Source: Betaproteobacteria bacterium
Lineage (GTDB): Bacteria; Pseudomonadota; Gammaproteobacteria; Burkholderiales; Casimicrobiaceae
Length of the DNA: 64,000 nt
Reading direction: 5' to 3'
Assembly (NCBI GenBank): GCA_016192065.1
Contig: JACPUX010000002.1
Span: 97,337 to 161,336, forward strand
Part shown: in pieces, positions 56,685-63,999 of the stretch
Numbering within the stretch: position 1 is the stretch's first letter
How the letters are laid out: every line of letters begins with the position of its first letter
Notes under the pieces: generated by a model
Database searches by the model: none
What the model was told of the DNA's origin: nothing
The model's input: the letters and a program-made list of their open reading frames with translations, nothing else
Position numbers and translations under genes: made by a program

Positions 56685-56743
56685 CTTCAGCCGCCCACGA
56701 GGGCGAGAACCCGGCTCCCGCCCGTCTTGGCCTGAATCGACCC

Positions 56744-56760
56744 TTGATCATTTGGTAAAA
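56744..56760. promoter_or_regulatory. Upstream activator site 3
   Basis: TTGATCATTTGGTAAAA is a close repeat of the site at 56629, 115 bp away and near-integral in helical turns (about 11). It lies just before the activator gene. Confidence 0.55.
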
Positions 56761-56780
56761 CCCTCCCGCTCGGAAAAACC

Positions 56781-58493
56781 ATGCGCAAGTTGATCACCAA
56801 CCCGCCCTTCGCCGACGACCTGCGTGCCCAGGTGCACTTCGACGCCGCCACCGGCCAAATCTGGCTGCATGAGAACCGCATGTTGCTGGTGCACGCCGAA
56901 GCGCAGGCGCTCTTGCGCAAAGAGTTGATCGACACCCTGGGCATGGAACGCGCGCGTGGTCTCCTGACGCGCATGGGCTACGCCTCGGGCGCGCGCGACG
57001 CGGAACTGGCCCGAAAACAAGCGCAAAGCGCCGATGACATGGAAGCTTTCATGACTGGCCCGAAGCTTCACACCCTCGAAGGTATTGTGCAAGTAACCCC
57101 CATACGCCTGGAGATGGATCGCCCGCGCGGCCAGTTTTATGGCGAGTTCCTTTGGGAGAATTCCTGGGAAGGCATGTGGCACCGGCACTACTTTGGCACC
57201 CACCACGAGCCGGTGTGCTGGACCCAAATCGGCTATGCCTCGGGCTACACCTCCACGTTCATGGGTCGGCGCATTCTCTACAAAGAAGTCGAATGCACCG
57301 GCGCTGGCGCCGCCAATTGCCGCATCGTCGGTAAACCCGCCGAAGAATGGGAAGACGCCGCCGAGCAATTGAAGTACTACAACCCCGAGTCGATCGCCGA
57401 TCAGCTCATGGAGTTGCAAACCCAGGTGACGCAATTGCGGTCTTCCATCGGCGAAAAGCTCACCCTGCCGCAACACATGATTGGCGTGTCACCCGGTTTT
57501 CGCGCCGCCTACGGGCTTTTGAAGCAAGCCGCCGACAGCCAGATTCCGGTGCTGCTTTTGGGCGAAACCGGGGTGGGCAAAGAAGTGTTCGCGCGCAACC
57601 TGCACGAGATGAGCCCGCGTAAAGACCGCGCGTTTGTCGCCATCAACTGCGCGGCCATGCCGCAGGAATTGGTGGAGTCCGAACTCTTCGGCGTGGAAAA
57701 AGGCGCTTACACCGGCGCACAGTCGGCAAGGCCTGGGCGCTTCGAGCGCGCCGAGGGCGGCACCTTGTTTTTGGATGAAGTGGGCGACTTGCCGCTCTCC
57801 GCGCAAGCGAAACTCTTGCGCGTGTTGCAAGAGCGCGAAATCGAACGCCTGGGCGATGCGCGGCCGCGCAAGGTGGATGTGCGCGTGGTGGCCGCCACCA
57901 ATGCGGATTTGTCGAAAGCGGTGAAAGAAGGCCGCTTTCGGCTGGACCTCTATTACCGCCTCAACGCTTTTCAAATTCTCATTCCGCCGCTCCGAGAGCG
58001 CAAGGAAGACATCTCGCCTTTGTCGAAAGCGTTCCTCGAAAAATACGCCGCCATCCACGCCAAGAAACTGCGCGGCTTCACCGACAAAGCCAAGCGCGCG
58101 CTTTTGTCCTACAACTGGCCGGGAAATGTGCGCGAGCTGCAAAACATGATCGAGCGCGGCGTCATTCTCGCGCCCCACGGAGGCCGCATCGAAATGGAAC
58201 ATCTCTTCTCCGCCCTGGGCGACGCCCGCCCCGCCGAGTTTGCCATCAACCGCGACGGCGAACTCGCCCCCAGCGCGCCGGAAAGCTGCAAGGAATTGTG
58301 CGAAGCGGTGTTGAACAGCACCCTCAACCTCGACCAAGTCGAAGCCCTGCTGCTGCAAAGCGCGGTGGAAAAAGCGCGCGGCAATCTTTCTTCCGCGGCG
58401 CGCATGTTGGGCATCACCCGGCCGCAGTTGGCGTATCGCTTGAAGCGCATGCAGGAGGCGGCGCCGGCGGCGGGGGGGGTTGGCGAGGCATAG
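56781..58493 (+). CDS. DmpR/MopR-type phenol-responsive sigma-54 activator
   Basis: This 570-residue activator has an XylR_N/V4R sensor (residues 1-185), linker, AAA+ domain (about 235-470) and Fis-type HTH (about 525-560). Walker A is GETGVGKE (261 onward); the sigma-54 contact loop is GAYTGA (308-313), a variant of GAFTGA. The sensor keeps the zinc set of MopR at matching spacing: Cys146, Glu169, Cys172 and Cys180. It also keeps residues that align with the MopR phenol pocket: His97, Trp125 and Tyr167. It is divergent from ppsA and should switch on the phenol operon when phenol binds. Confidence 0.93.
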   Translation: MRKLITNPPFADDLRAQVHFDAATGQIWLHENRMLLVHAEAQALLRKELIDTLGMERARGLLTRMGYASGARDAELARKQAQSADDMEAFMTGPKLHTLEGIVQVTPIRLEMDRPRGQFYGEFLWENSWEGMWHRHYFGTHHEPVCWTQIGYASGYTSTFMGRRILYKEVECTGAGAANCRIVGKPAEEWEDAAEQLKYYNPESIADQLMELQTQVTQLRSSIGEKLTLPQHMIGVSPGFRAAYGLLKQAADSQIPVLLLGETGVGKEVFARNLHEMSPRKDRAFVAINCAAMPQELVESELFGVEKGAYTGAQSARPGRFERAEGGTLFLDEVGDLPLSAQAKLLRVLQEREIERLGDARPRKVDVRVVAATNADLSKAVKEGRFRLDLYYRLNAFQILIPPLRERKEDISPLSKAFLEKYAAIHAKKLRGFTDKAKRALLSYNWPGNVRELQNMIERGVILAPHGGRIEMEHLFSALGDARPAEFAINRDGELAPSAPESCKELCEAVLNSTLNLDQVEALLLQSAVEKARGNLSSAARMLGITRPQLAYRLKRMQEAAPAAGGVGEA

Positions 58494-58816
58494 GCGGCGG
58501 ATGCTTGGTTGATGGGCTGCGGGCGGGGTGGCCAGGGCTGAGGTTGGCGTGGGCCTCGGGTGGCGGTCGACGGAAGTGCGCGGGATCTAGGCGCGCTTGA
58601 TCGCTTTGCCTGTGGCTTGCTTCGGAGGGGCGGCGTCTCTGCGCGTTTCTTTGGCCTGGCTGAGGTCTTTTCTCTACCACTGAGTCGACCGGGCGGCGCC
58701 CGCGCCCAAACGCGCGCTGTCGCGCGCGCGTAAACCTATTCGAGCACTGCCGGTTAACGCGGCTATCGCGTACAATCGATTTGTTTCTGCCGCGTCGCAG
58801 GCTCACCGGGGTCACC
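58494..58816. other. 323-bp gap after the activator gene
   Basis: No gene is supported. The 3' part has a TACAAT (58771-58776), a possible -10 for hicB 40 bp downstream, and a GC-rich alternating stretch (GCGCGC...GCGCGC near 58710-58730). Its -35 element is weak. Confidence 0.5.
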
Positions 58817-59041
58817 ATGGAACGCATCGTCAATCTGCACATCGAGCGGCTGCCCGAAGGCGTCTACCTCGCCACCTCCGAGGACGTGCAAGGGCTCATC
58901 GCCCAGGGCCGGACCATCCAGGAAACCATCGAGATCGCGCATGACGTGGCGAAGAAGCTGATCGAGGCGCAAAACGATGCGGCAACACCGCTGCCGCCCG
59001 TGCGCGAAACCTTTGACTATCCGTTGATCATCAACGCCTGA
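58817..59041 (+). CDS. hicB: HicB-type antitoxin
   Basis: This 74-residue protein has the HicB partial RNase-H-like fold (LPEGVYLATSEDVQGLIAQGRTIQET, then IEIAHDVAKKLIEA). The ATG giving MERIVNLHIE is chosen over an upstream in-frame start inside the promoter region. Its TGA overlaps the ATG of hicA. The order antitoxin-then-toxin is one of the two known for this system. Confidence 0.88.
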   Translation: MERIVNLHIERLPEGVYLATSEDVQGLIAQGRTIQETIEIAHDVAKKLIEAQNDAATPLPPVRETFDYPLIINA

Positions 59042-59271
59042 TGGGACGCCTGGCCGGCTTCAAGTATCGCGAAATCGTCAAACGGCTCAAAGCGCTCGGC
59101 CTCGAATTCAACCGCCGTGCCGCCGGCTCGCACGAAATCTGGTTCCACCCCGCGCGAAAACGCTACACCACCATCCCCAATCATCCCGGCGATATGCCCG
59201 AAGGCACGCTCAAGGCCATTCTCAAACAGGTCGGCATCGAATCCGAGGAATTCCTCGACAGCGAGAAATAA
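59041..59271 (+). CDS. hicA: HicA-type mRNA interferase toxin
   Basis: This 76-residue protein has the dsRBD-like HicA fold: EIVKRLKALGLEF, the catalytic histidine in AAGSHEIWFHP, and the C-terminal GTLKAILKQVGIESEEFL. HicA cleaves mRNA during stress when HicB is degraded. It overlaps hicB by one base and ends right where the truncated recombinase begins. Confidence 0.9.
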   Translation: MGRLAGFKYREIVKRLKALGLEFNRRAAGSHEIWFHPARKRYTTIPNHPGDMPEGTLKAILKQVGIESEEFLDSEK

Positions 59272-59279
59272 TTCGAGCA

Positions 59280-59526
59280 CGGCCCCTTTTGCCTGCTCCG
59301 CGCTCCAGGAGTGGCTGCCGATGAGGGCGCTGAAGTACTCGGTCAGTTGCGCTTCGGACAGGGCGTCGAGGCGGTAATCGAAGTACGCGCCCAAGCGCCG
59401 GATGGCGCGGGCATAGGCGTCGATGGTCTTGGGTTGCAGGCCCTTCAAGCTGAGATGCTTCAAATGGCTGTCGTATTGCCGGGCGAACGCCGGCGGGTAA
59501 TCGGGGGGAACGCTCTGGGTCGTCAT
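59280..59526 (-). pseudogene. Truncated tyrosine recombinase, N-terminal part only
   Basis: From the ATG on the minus strand about 75 residues match the SAM-like core-binding domain of tyrosine recombinases (HLKHLSLKGLQPKTIDAYAR, then ALSEAQLTEYFSALI). Past that, the frame becomes the antisense of hicA, so the catalytic domain with R-H-R-Y is lost. The style is that of recombinases found with IS91-type transposases, not of integron integrases. Confidence 0.75.
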
Positions 59527-59637
59527 GCTGGTTTATCCTCGCGAAATGTTGCAGAATCGGCCCCGTCACCATGAAGGAACCGAGATGCAGGATAAGCCAA
59601 GGGCCCTCGCCGGGCACCTTCTCCGCGTAGCGGCTTC

Positions 59638-59707
59638 GTCCAACCAATCATTCCACCGGACGCTGCGCGATAAAGCCGCGCAGCGCCGGTGAATTCAAAC
59701 GTTAGAA
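59638..59707 (+). repeat. Integron attC site 1
   Basis: GTCCAAC (R'') and GTTAGAA (R') flank a long imperfect palindrome. The inner arms CGCTGCGCG / CGCGCAGCG pair perfectly and ATTCCACCGG pairs with CCGGTGAAT, leaving one unpaired base, the extrahelical base that marks attC sites. It precedes the HExxH/RelE-like gene. Confidence 0.85.
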
Positions 59708-59729
59708 CACCGCTCAAAAGGGTTTGCAG

Positions 59730-60881
59730 ATGCCGAATATTCTTGACCGTTTTTTTGAAGATGCATCAAGCCGAATTGCCACGCAGCCCGTTCTTTCAGA
59801 TCAAGATCTCCCTCGGCCAGATAGTCCAGAACACGATGGGTTCGACCCAACAGAGATTGCCAGTGACAACGATGATCTAATTCCCGTCGAGGACAGATGG
59901 TCGATTGAGGTTGGCACAAGACGTCTTGCTGACCGAGAGATACCGTTCCCTATCACCAGTGAAGACCGTGATCTGCTTGATGGTGGAATCCGGGAAGTTG
60001 GCTTCGATGTTTACGCCTTTTACAAATCACGTCGGCACGTTGCTGCTCGCCCCTACCCCGGGAAATGGGGCATCTTTTATCTCGAACATGGGGTAAGTCG
60101 GGTAAAAGAGCTAATTGAATCAACCTACCCTGGATATGGGTCATCTCTTCGGCTGGCCTACGAATTTCTGCGAGAACACGAACGTTTTCACTTCAAGTTC
60201 GATATCTATGCTCTTTCAGTCGAAGCCAAGATTGGGCGTGCACTATACGAACCTCTCAAACGCGCCTTTCGCCACCACCGTATTCATCAGGTGGAAGAAG
60301 CATTGGCCAATCGTGACGCTTGGGAGTGGGCGAAGCGAGGGCGCGTTGGCCTGGGTGAGTTTGCATACGACTTCATGAAACTTCAGCCCGGCGCGTACGC
60401 CCGGTTCGACGAAAGGAAGTTTGACCTTGCTGGTGAGCTTGCAGCGAATCTAATTGATCTGAATCTGTCGAGCACGGCTCGTCGTGAGGACCAAGCTCTT
60501 TGGATTGGCAACGTCCCCGACGAGCTACTTCGTAGGTCACTTTGCCCAGAATATTTTGTCCGGCCTTCTTCATTAACAGCTTGGATTAACCCCGCTTGGA
60601 AGCTGCCAGAGGTTCGAAATGTCACAGAGGCGCAATCATTCTCTAGCTCATTGGCGTCAAAGTACGCCTCCTTGAAAGAGCGCTGGGAAGATACGAAAAG
60701 AAAGTTGATCGCGAATCCTGCGCTTCCGGGTCTCGATTTCAAACGCTGGGATAAATCGACAGGGCATTGGTCGGTGCGCATTAACGATAACTTTCGCGCT
60801 CATCTACGCCCCATCCCAAAATCTGGTGGCACATGGGAGGCCGAGGAATTCGGCCCTCATAAAGCTATGGGACATGGGTGA
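59730..60881 (+). CDS. Cassette-borne protein with HExxH motif and RelE/ParE-like C-terminus
   Basis: This 383-residue protein starts 23 bp after attC site 1. The centre has HERFH (His150-Glu151...His154), an HExxH zinc-metallopeptidase signature in a predicted helix, with a Glu at 165 that could be a third ligand. The last 60 residues (NPALPGLDFKRWD, HWSVRINDNFRAHL, EEFGPHK) resemble RelE/ParE-family toxins, including the WSVR(I/V) strand and the terminal GPH/GSH element. The two parts together are not an architecture I know. Lower GC than the surroundings supports transfer. Function is unknown. Confidence 0.7.
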   Translation: MPNILDRFFEDASSRIATQPVLSDQDLPRPDSPEHDGFDPTEIASDNDDLIPVEDRWSIEVGTRRLADREIPFPITSEDRDLLDGGIREVGFDVYAFYKSRRHVAARPYPGKWGIFYLEHGVSRVKELIESTYPGYGSSLRLAYEFLREHERFHFKFDIYALSVEAKIGRALYEPLKRAFRHHRIHQVEEALANRDAWEWAKRGRVGLGEFAYDFMKLQPGAYARFDERKFDLAGELAANLIDLNLSSTARREDQALWIGNVPDELLRRSLCPEYFVRPSSLTAWINPAWKLPEVRNVTEAQSFSSSLASKYASLKERWEDTKRKLIANPALPGLDFKRWDKSTGHWSVRINDNFRAHLRPIPKSGGTWEAEEFGPHKAMGHG

Positions 60882-61026
60882 TTGGCATGTGCCGTCAGTG
60901 TTCTAGACATAATGGTTTAGCGCGTGGCGGCCCGACTCCGTAGTATCGTGGGTTGGGTGCGGAAGGCCGCACACAGAGCCACAAGGTTGGCACGGTGGCG
61001 CAACCGCTGAACACAGGAGGCGGGCC
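60882..61026 (+). other. Left end of an IS110-type remnant
   Basis: These 145 bp between the cassette gene and the transposase fragment contain no gene and no attC, although an attC would be expected right after the cassette gene. This suggests that insertion of the IS removed it. Confidence 0.4.
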
Positions 61027-61317
61027 ATGGCAAATTCTAGCAATCTTTACGTCGGTATGGACGTCCATAAGGACTCGGTTGACATCGCGCTGGCCGATGG
61101 CGATGGGCGACAAGAGGTGCGCCATTACGGCAGCGTTGGCGGGGATCTGAGGGCGCTGGATCAGGCGGTCAGAAAGCTCCAAGCGACGGGGAAGACGCTG
61201 CACTTCGTCTATGAGGCTGGGCCCTGCGGCTACGTGATCTATCGTCACCTGGCCGGGCAGGGTCTCGATTGCGTCGTCGTAGCGCCATCAATGATTCCCA
61301 AGCGCAGCGGTGATCGT
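61027..61317 (+). pseudogene. IS110-family transposase fragment 1
   Basis: About 97 residues match the N-terminus of IS110 DEDD transposases: LYVGMDVHKDSVDIALADGD with the first catalytic Asp, and FVYEAGPCGYVIYRHL with the Glu. The homology stops after MIPKRSGDR and the C-terminal transposase domain is absent. The remaining frame to 61386 is foreign sequence. Confidence 0.85.
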
Positions 61318-61477
61318 ATGCCATTGGGGCCAGGGTCGGATATTTTTCGGTATCCAAGAAATATTCGAGCCTGGAACCTTTCGTGATGTTGCAGGTATGC
61401 TGCCAGCAGCTGGATTGACCGCCGCTGCGGGAATGGCCGATTATCAGCAGCTCCTAATTAGGGGACGGGCTAGATGA
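61318..61477 (+). pseudogene. C-terminal fragment of an unknown gene
   Basis: After the IS110 break, an open frame of about 50 codons (ending EPGTFRDVAGMLPAAGLTAA...LLIRGRAR) runs to a TGA that overlaps the ATG of the lipoprotein gene (ATGA). Such coupling suggests the tail of a real gene whose front was lost. I recognise no family. Confidence 0.45.
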
Positions 61478-61795
61478 GTTTCACTCAATTGCTAAGAACG
61501 GCAGCTGCAGTGACGGCAATCCAGTTGCTAGTTGGGTGCAGCTACTACATGAACGATGATGCGGTTTCGTTCAAGCTGATCAATGACAACGGGGAAACGG
61601 CCCAATTTCAATTTTGGGTTGGTCACGCGGTTGCACGTACTTTCGGCACCCCGCCCTATGCAGGGGCGCAGACCTTAGCCGAAAGAATGTTGAACCGGCA
61701 TGCGCATTGCCGTGATGCCGCTAGAGTCATCCCATCATCATTTCACGACCCGGGTACCTGGGGACTTACGTTCGTGGCCGAATGCGGTGTGCAGC
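61474..61795 (+). pseudogene. Putative lipoprotein, 3' end lost
   Basis: The gene starts with a signal sequence and lipobox LLVGC (Cys near residue 22), followed by DDAVSFKLINDNGETAQFQFWVG-type sequence. After about 106 residues the frame becomes the antisense of the IS110 fragment on the other strand, so the end is missing. It is coupled to the preceding gene fragment. An immunity-type lipoprotein paired with a lost effector is possible but only a guess. Confidence 0.5.
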
Positions 61796-61841
61796 GAAGA
61801 AAAGGGGAAAAAGCGGCCGTGGTCGAATTAGATCTGCTACG

Positions 61842-61982
61842 GTGTGGCAGTTGCGCGAAAAGCGGCAAAACCTGCTCCCGGGAAGCTTTGGGCTTGAACA
61901 GCGCCGCCTTGCCGCTATCATCAACGCCATGCACGGCAAAGACGTTCTTGGCCAGCTCAATTCCGACCGTGACAATGCTCAT
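61842..61982 (-). pseudogene. IS110-family (IS1111-like) transposase fragment 2
   Basis: About 47 residues match the N-terminus of IS110/IS1111 transposases (MSIVTVGIELAKNVFAVHGV). The usual first catalytic Asp of GIDLAKN is Glu here. The remaining protein is missing. Inverted GGACTTCCCC and GGGGAAGTCC motifs flank its start region (61984 and 62072), and an attC core follows at 62090. Confidence 0.8.
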
Positions 61983-62089
61983 GGACTTCCCCTCTCGTGG
62001 TCTTGATGTGATCTCGAAACTCCATCATGGCACTTGTTGCCGTTCGCGGCTTCCGCCGCAGCCTCGGGACGGGGAAGTCCCTTCCATTC

Positions 62090-62096
62090 GTTGGGC
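62090..62096 (+). repeat. Right-hand attC core (R') of a broken attC site
   Basis: GTTGGGC fits the GTTRRRY consensus and stands where the previous attC of the next cassette should end. The left part of that attC is missing and IS110-type sequence abuts it. Confidence 0.5.
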
Positions 62097-62147
62097 ATCG
62101 TAAATACATCGCTGTACAACAAACCAAGCGCCGAGAACTGAACTGTC

Positions 62148-62675
62148 ATGAGTAAATTCAAATCAAAGAACAAGCGCATGTTCTCTGGTACCGCCGAATA
62201 CCATAAGTTCGATATTGCGCGGGGTCAGCTGGAAACCGCAATCCGGCTCTTCTTAGTCGAGGGGTGCGACATGTTCTCCGCTATTACACTTGCTGGTGCG
62301 GCCGGGGAGGTACTGCATCAACTAGTGCTTCGTGCTGGAAAGCAGCCTTTTGTTGACTACACTGTGAAGGTCAGTGATTGGAAGAAACTTGGTCCTACAC
62401 CATCTCGTAGTGCTGTAATGAAGCATATTCACAAGATTCTTTTCATCAACGAGATGAAACATCACGACAAGGACGCCCAAGACATCGTTCAGCTTGATGC
62501 CGAGGAGTGCGCCCTTGCTGCGATATTGAAGGCAATCGCTGACTACAAAACCTTCACAGGTAGCCAGACCGACGCCATGAAGGCGATGTTTGCGTGGTGC
62601 TACCAGAATCTGGAGTCCATACAAATGCTAAAGGAGTATGAGGAATTACCAAAGGCCGCGAAGGAACTTTGGTGA
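62148..62675 (+). CDS. Hypothetical integron-cassette protein
   Basis: This 175-residue protein has no motif I recognise. It is predicted to be mostly helical (QLETAIRLFLVEGCDMFSAI, then AGAAGEVLHQLVLRAG), soluble, with no signal sequence. It reads in the usual cassette direction: 52 bp after an attC core and 8 bp before a complete attC site, so it forms a single-gene cassette (62091-62731). GC content is below that of the chromosome around it. Confidence 0.75.
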   Translation: MSKFKSKNKRMFSGTAEYHKFDIARGQLETAIRLFLVEGCDMFSAITLAGAAGEVLHQLVLRAGKQPFVDYTVKVSDWKKLGPTPSRSAVMKHIHKILFINEMKHHDKDAQDIVQLDAEECALAAILKAIADYKTFTGSQTDAMKAMFAWCYQNLESIQMLKEYEELPKAAKELW

Positions 62676-62682
62676 AAGCTAT

Positions 62683-62737
62683 GCCCAACGAATACGGATA
62701 GGTCGCGCGAAGCCGCGACCTGATCCGTTTGTTGGAC
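62683..62737 (+). repeat. Integron attC site 2
   Basis: GCCCAAC (R'') and GTTGGAC (R') fit RYYYAAC and GTTRRRY. The arms ACGGAT-A-GGTCGCG and CGCGACC-TG-ATCCGT pair with only small bulges, giving the folded shape of an attC site. It follows the cassette gene stop by eight bases. Confidence 0.88.
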
Positions 62738-62994
62738 GAGCCCGGTCAGCGTGCGCGAAATTCGGCACGCCCCAGAAAATAGCTCTTTCCCCCTTCCACC
62801 CGCGCGAGGCGATTGCGCGGTGACGATGCCGGTTTTTGCGCGCGAGCAATCGACGGTAGCGCCATCGTGCCCGCACAAACCGCCGCAAGCCCTCCGTTTT
62901 TGAGCGCTTGCCGCCGACTCCAGAACGAGCACGACGCTCCGCTTTCGGGCGCGGATCTCCCGTGGTGCCGGCGAATGCTGCTCGACTTACACGA
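62738..62994. other. Gap between attC 2 and the IS91 transposase
   Basis: No gene is supported. A GCGTGC/GCACGC stem (62749-62770) and several GC-rich inverted stretches may belong to the terminal region of the IS91-type element, which ends downstream of its transposase gene. The exact IS end cannot be placed without related copies. Confidence 0.4.
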
Positions 62995-63999
62995 TTAGTG
63001 CGCCCCGCTTGGGGCAAGCGGGATGGAAGGTACTCCGTTTATCGGTGCCGCCATTCTTGTGCGCACGATCTTCATCACCGCCCCGCAACAAGGGCAGAGA
63101 ATGGGCGGGCGGGGCTTGATCCACACCGCAACCGGCGCGCACTCCAGCAAGAGCTGCAGCAGAGCGATCAGCCGTTTGCAATTGGGATGCAGAAACCCGA
63201 AATTGCGTGCCCGCCGAAAGCCTTTGGGCAGCACATGCTGGAGCACGAGCCACAGAAACTGCGGCCCCGGCAGGGTGCGCACTTGCACCCGCCCGCTCTT
63301 GCCCTCGCGATACCTAAAACTCACCTGCCCCTCGCGACAAGCGAGGATGTCGTCTTCCCGAATGACCCCGCGATAGAGATAGCGCCCGAGGTAAATGAGC
63401 GCCTTGTCGCCACTGCCCACCGCCTTGCAGTCCACCACCCACGCTTTGGGGTAGCGCGCGGGCAAGTGCAGCCCGGCCGCCGCGAGGGCGGCCAGTAGCT
63501 TCGCCCGAAACACCTTGGCGAGCGCTTTGTGGTTGAAGAGATAGCTCTTCTTGCTGGACTTCGTGCGCCAGCGCTGATGCTTCGCGTCGACCGCCGCCGC
63601 CGGCATCAAAAGATGCACATGGGGGTGATAGTCCAAAGCGCGGGTCTGAGTGTGCAGCACCGCAATGGCACCCGGCGTGCCTTGGAGTTGCCGGTCCTTC
63701 TGGCTGAAGGTGTGGAGGGTGGCCCAGGCGCTGCCGATCAGCGCTTCGTAAAAGACGCGCTGCTGCGCGAAAGCCACCGGGCGCAATTCGGCCGGCAAAG
63801 TGAAGGTGATGAGGAAATACTCTGCGGGCACCCTGCGCTGGAGCTGGCGCTCCAGCCACTGCTGACTCTCCTGATGCTGACAATGCGGACAGTGGCGGTG
63901 GCCACAGGAGTGGGGTACCACGGTCTGATGCGCGCAGCCGGAGCATTGCACCTGCATCAGGGGGCTGGCTGCGCTGCGACAGCGCCGGATGGCCGCCAG
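62995..63999 (-). CDS. IS91-family transposase (5' partial at window end)
   Basis: At least 335 residues are visible and the frame stays open to the window end, so the true start is outside. The N-terminal zinc finger reads SCGHRHCPHC. The HUH motif is YHPHVHLLMPA and the tyrosine pair is in YLGRYLYRG (two Tyr four residues apart), which fits the Y2 rolling-circle transposases of IS91. A late CPCCG motif lies near the C-terminus. The ATG at 63957 is internal, because IRRCRSA before it matches the family. It probably came in next to or after the cassette array. Confidence 0.92.
   Translation of the reverse strand: MAAIRRCRSAASPLMQVQCSGCAHQTVVPHSCGHRHCPHCQHQESQQWLERQLQRRVPAEYFLITFTLPAELRPVAFAQQRVFYEALIGSAWATLHTFSQKDRQLQGTPGAIAVLHTQTRALDYHPHVHLLMPAAAVDAKHQRWRTKSSKKSYLFNHKALAKVFRAKLLAALAAAGLHLPARYPKAWVVDCKAVGSGDKALIYLGRYLYRGVIREDDILACREGQVSFRYREGKSGRVQVRTLPGPQFLWLVLQHVLPKGFRRARNFGFLHPNCKRLIALLQLLLECAPVAVWIKPRPPILCPCCGAVMKIVRTRMAAPINGVPSIPLAPSGAH

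Larger units (their letters stand above)
56386..56780. promoter_or_regulatory. Divergent control region between ppsA and the activator gene
   Basis: This 395-bp region holds a -24/-12 promoter for the phenol operon (minus strand), about 78 bases of 5' leader before ppsA, and three related upstream sites. No gene is visible in it. The last of the sites lies 20 bp before the activator ATG, so autoregulation is possible. Confidence 0.75.
59638..62737 (+). mobile_element. Integron cassette remnant without integrase (CALIN-like)
   Basis: Two full attC sites (59638-59707 and 62683-62737) and one right-hand core GTTGGGC (62090-62096) frame cassette genes that all read rightward. IS110-family fragments have broken the middle. 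No intI gene and no attI are seen in the window. Confidence 0.7.

Noticed and set aside
59280..59526. The truncated recombinase as the integron integrase IntI
   Set aside because: Its N-terminal sequence is not IntI-like, the catalytic part is absent, and it reads away from attC site 1 without an attI in between.
62060..62096. A complete attC site ending at GTTGGGC
   Set aside because: The sequence before the core pairs with itself (GGGAAGTCCC) and with IS-type inverted repeats, not as attC arms, and no RYYYAAC core lies at the right distance. Only the right core is kept.
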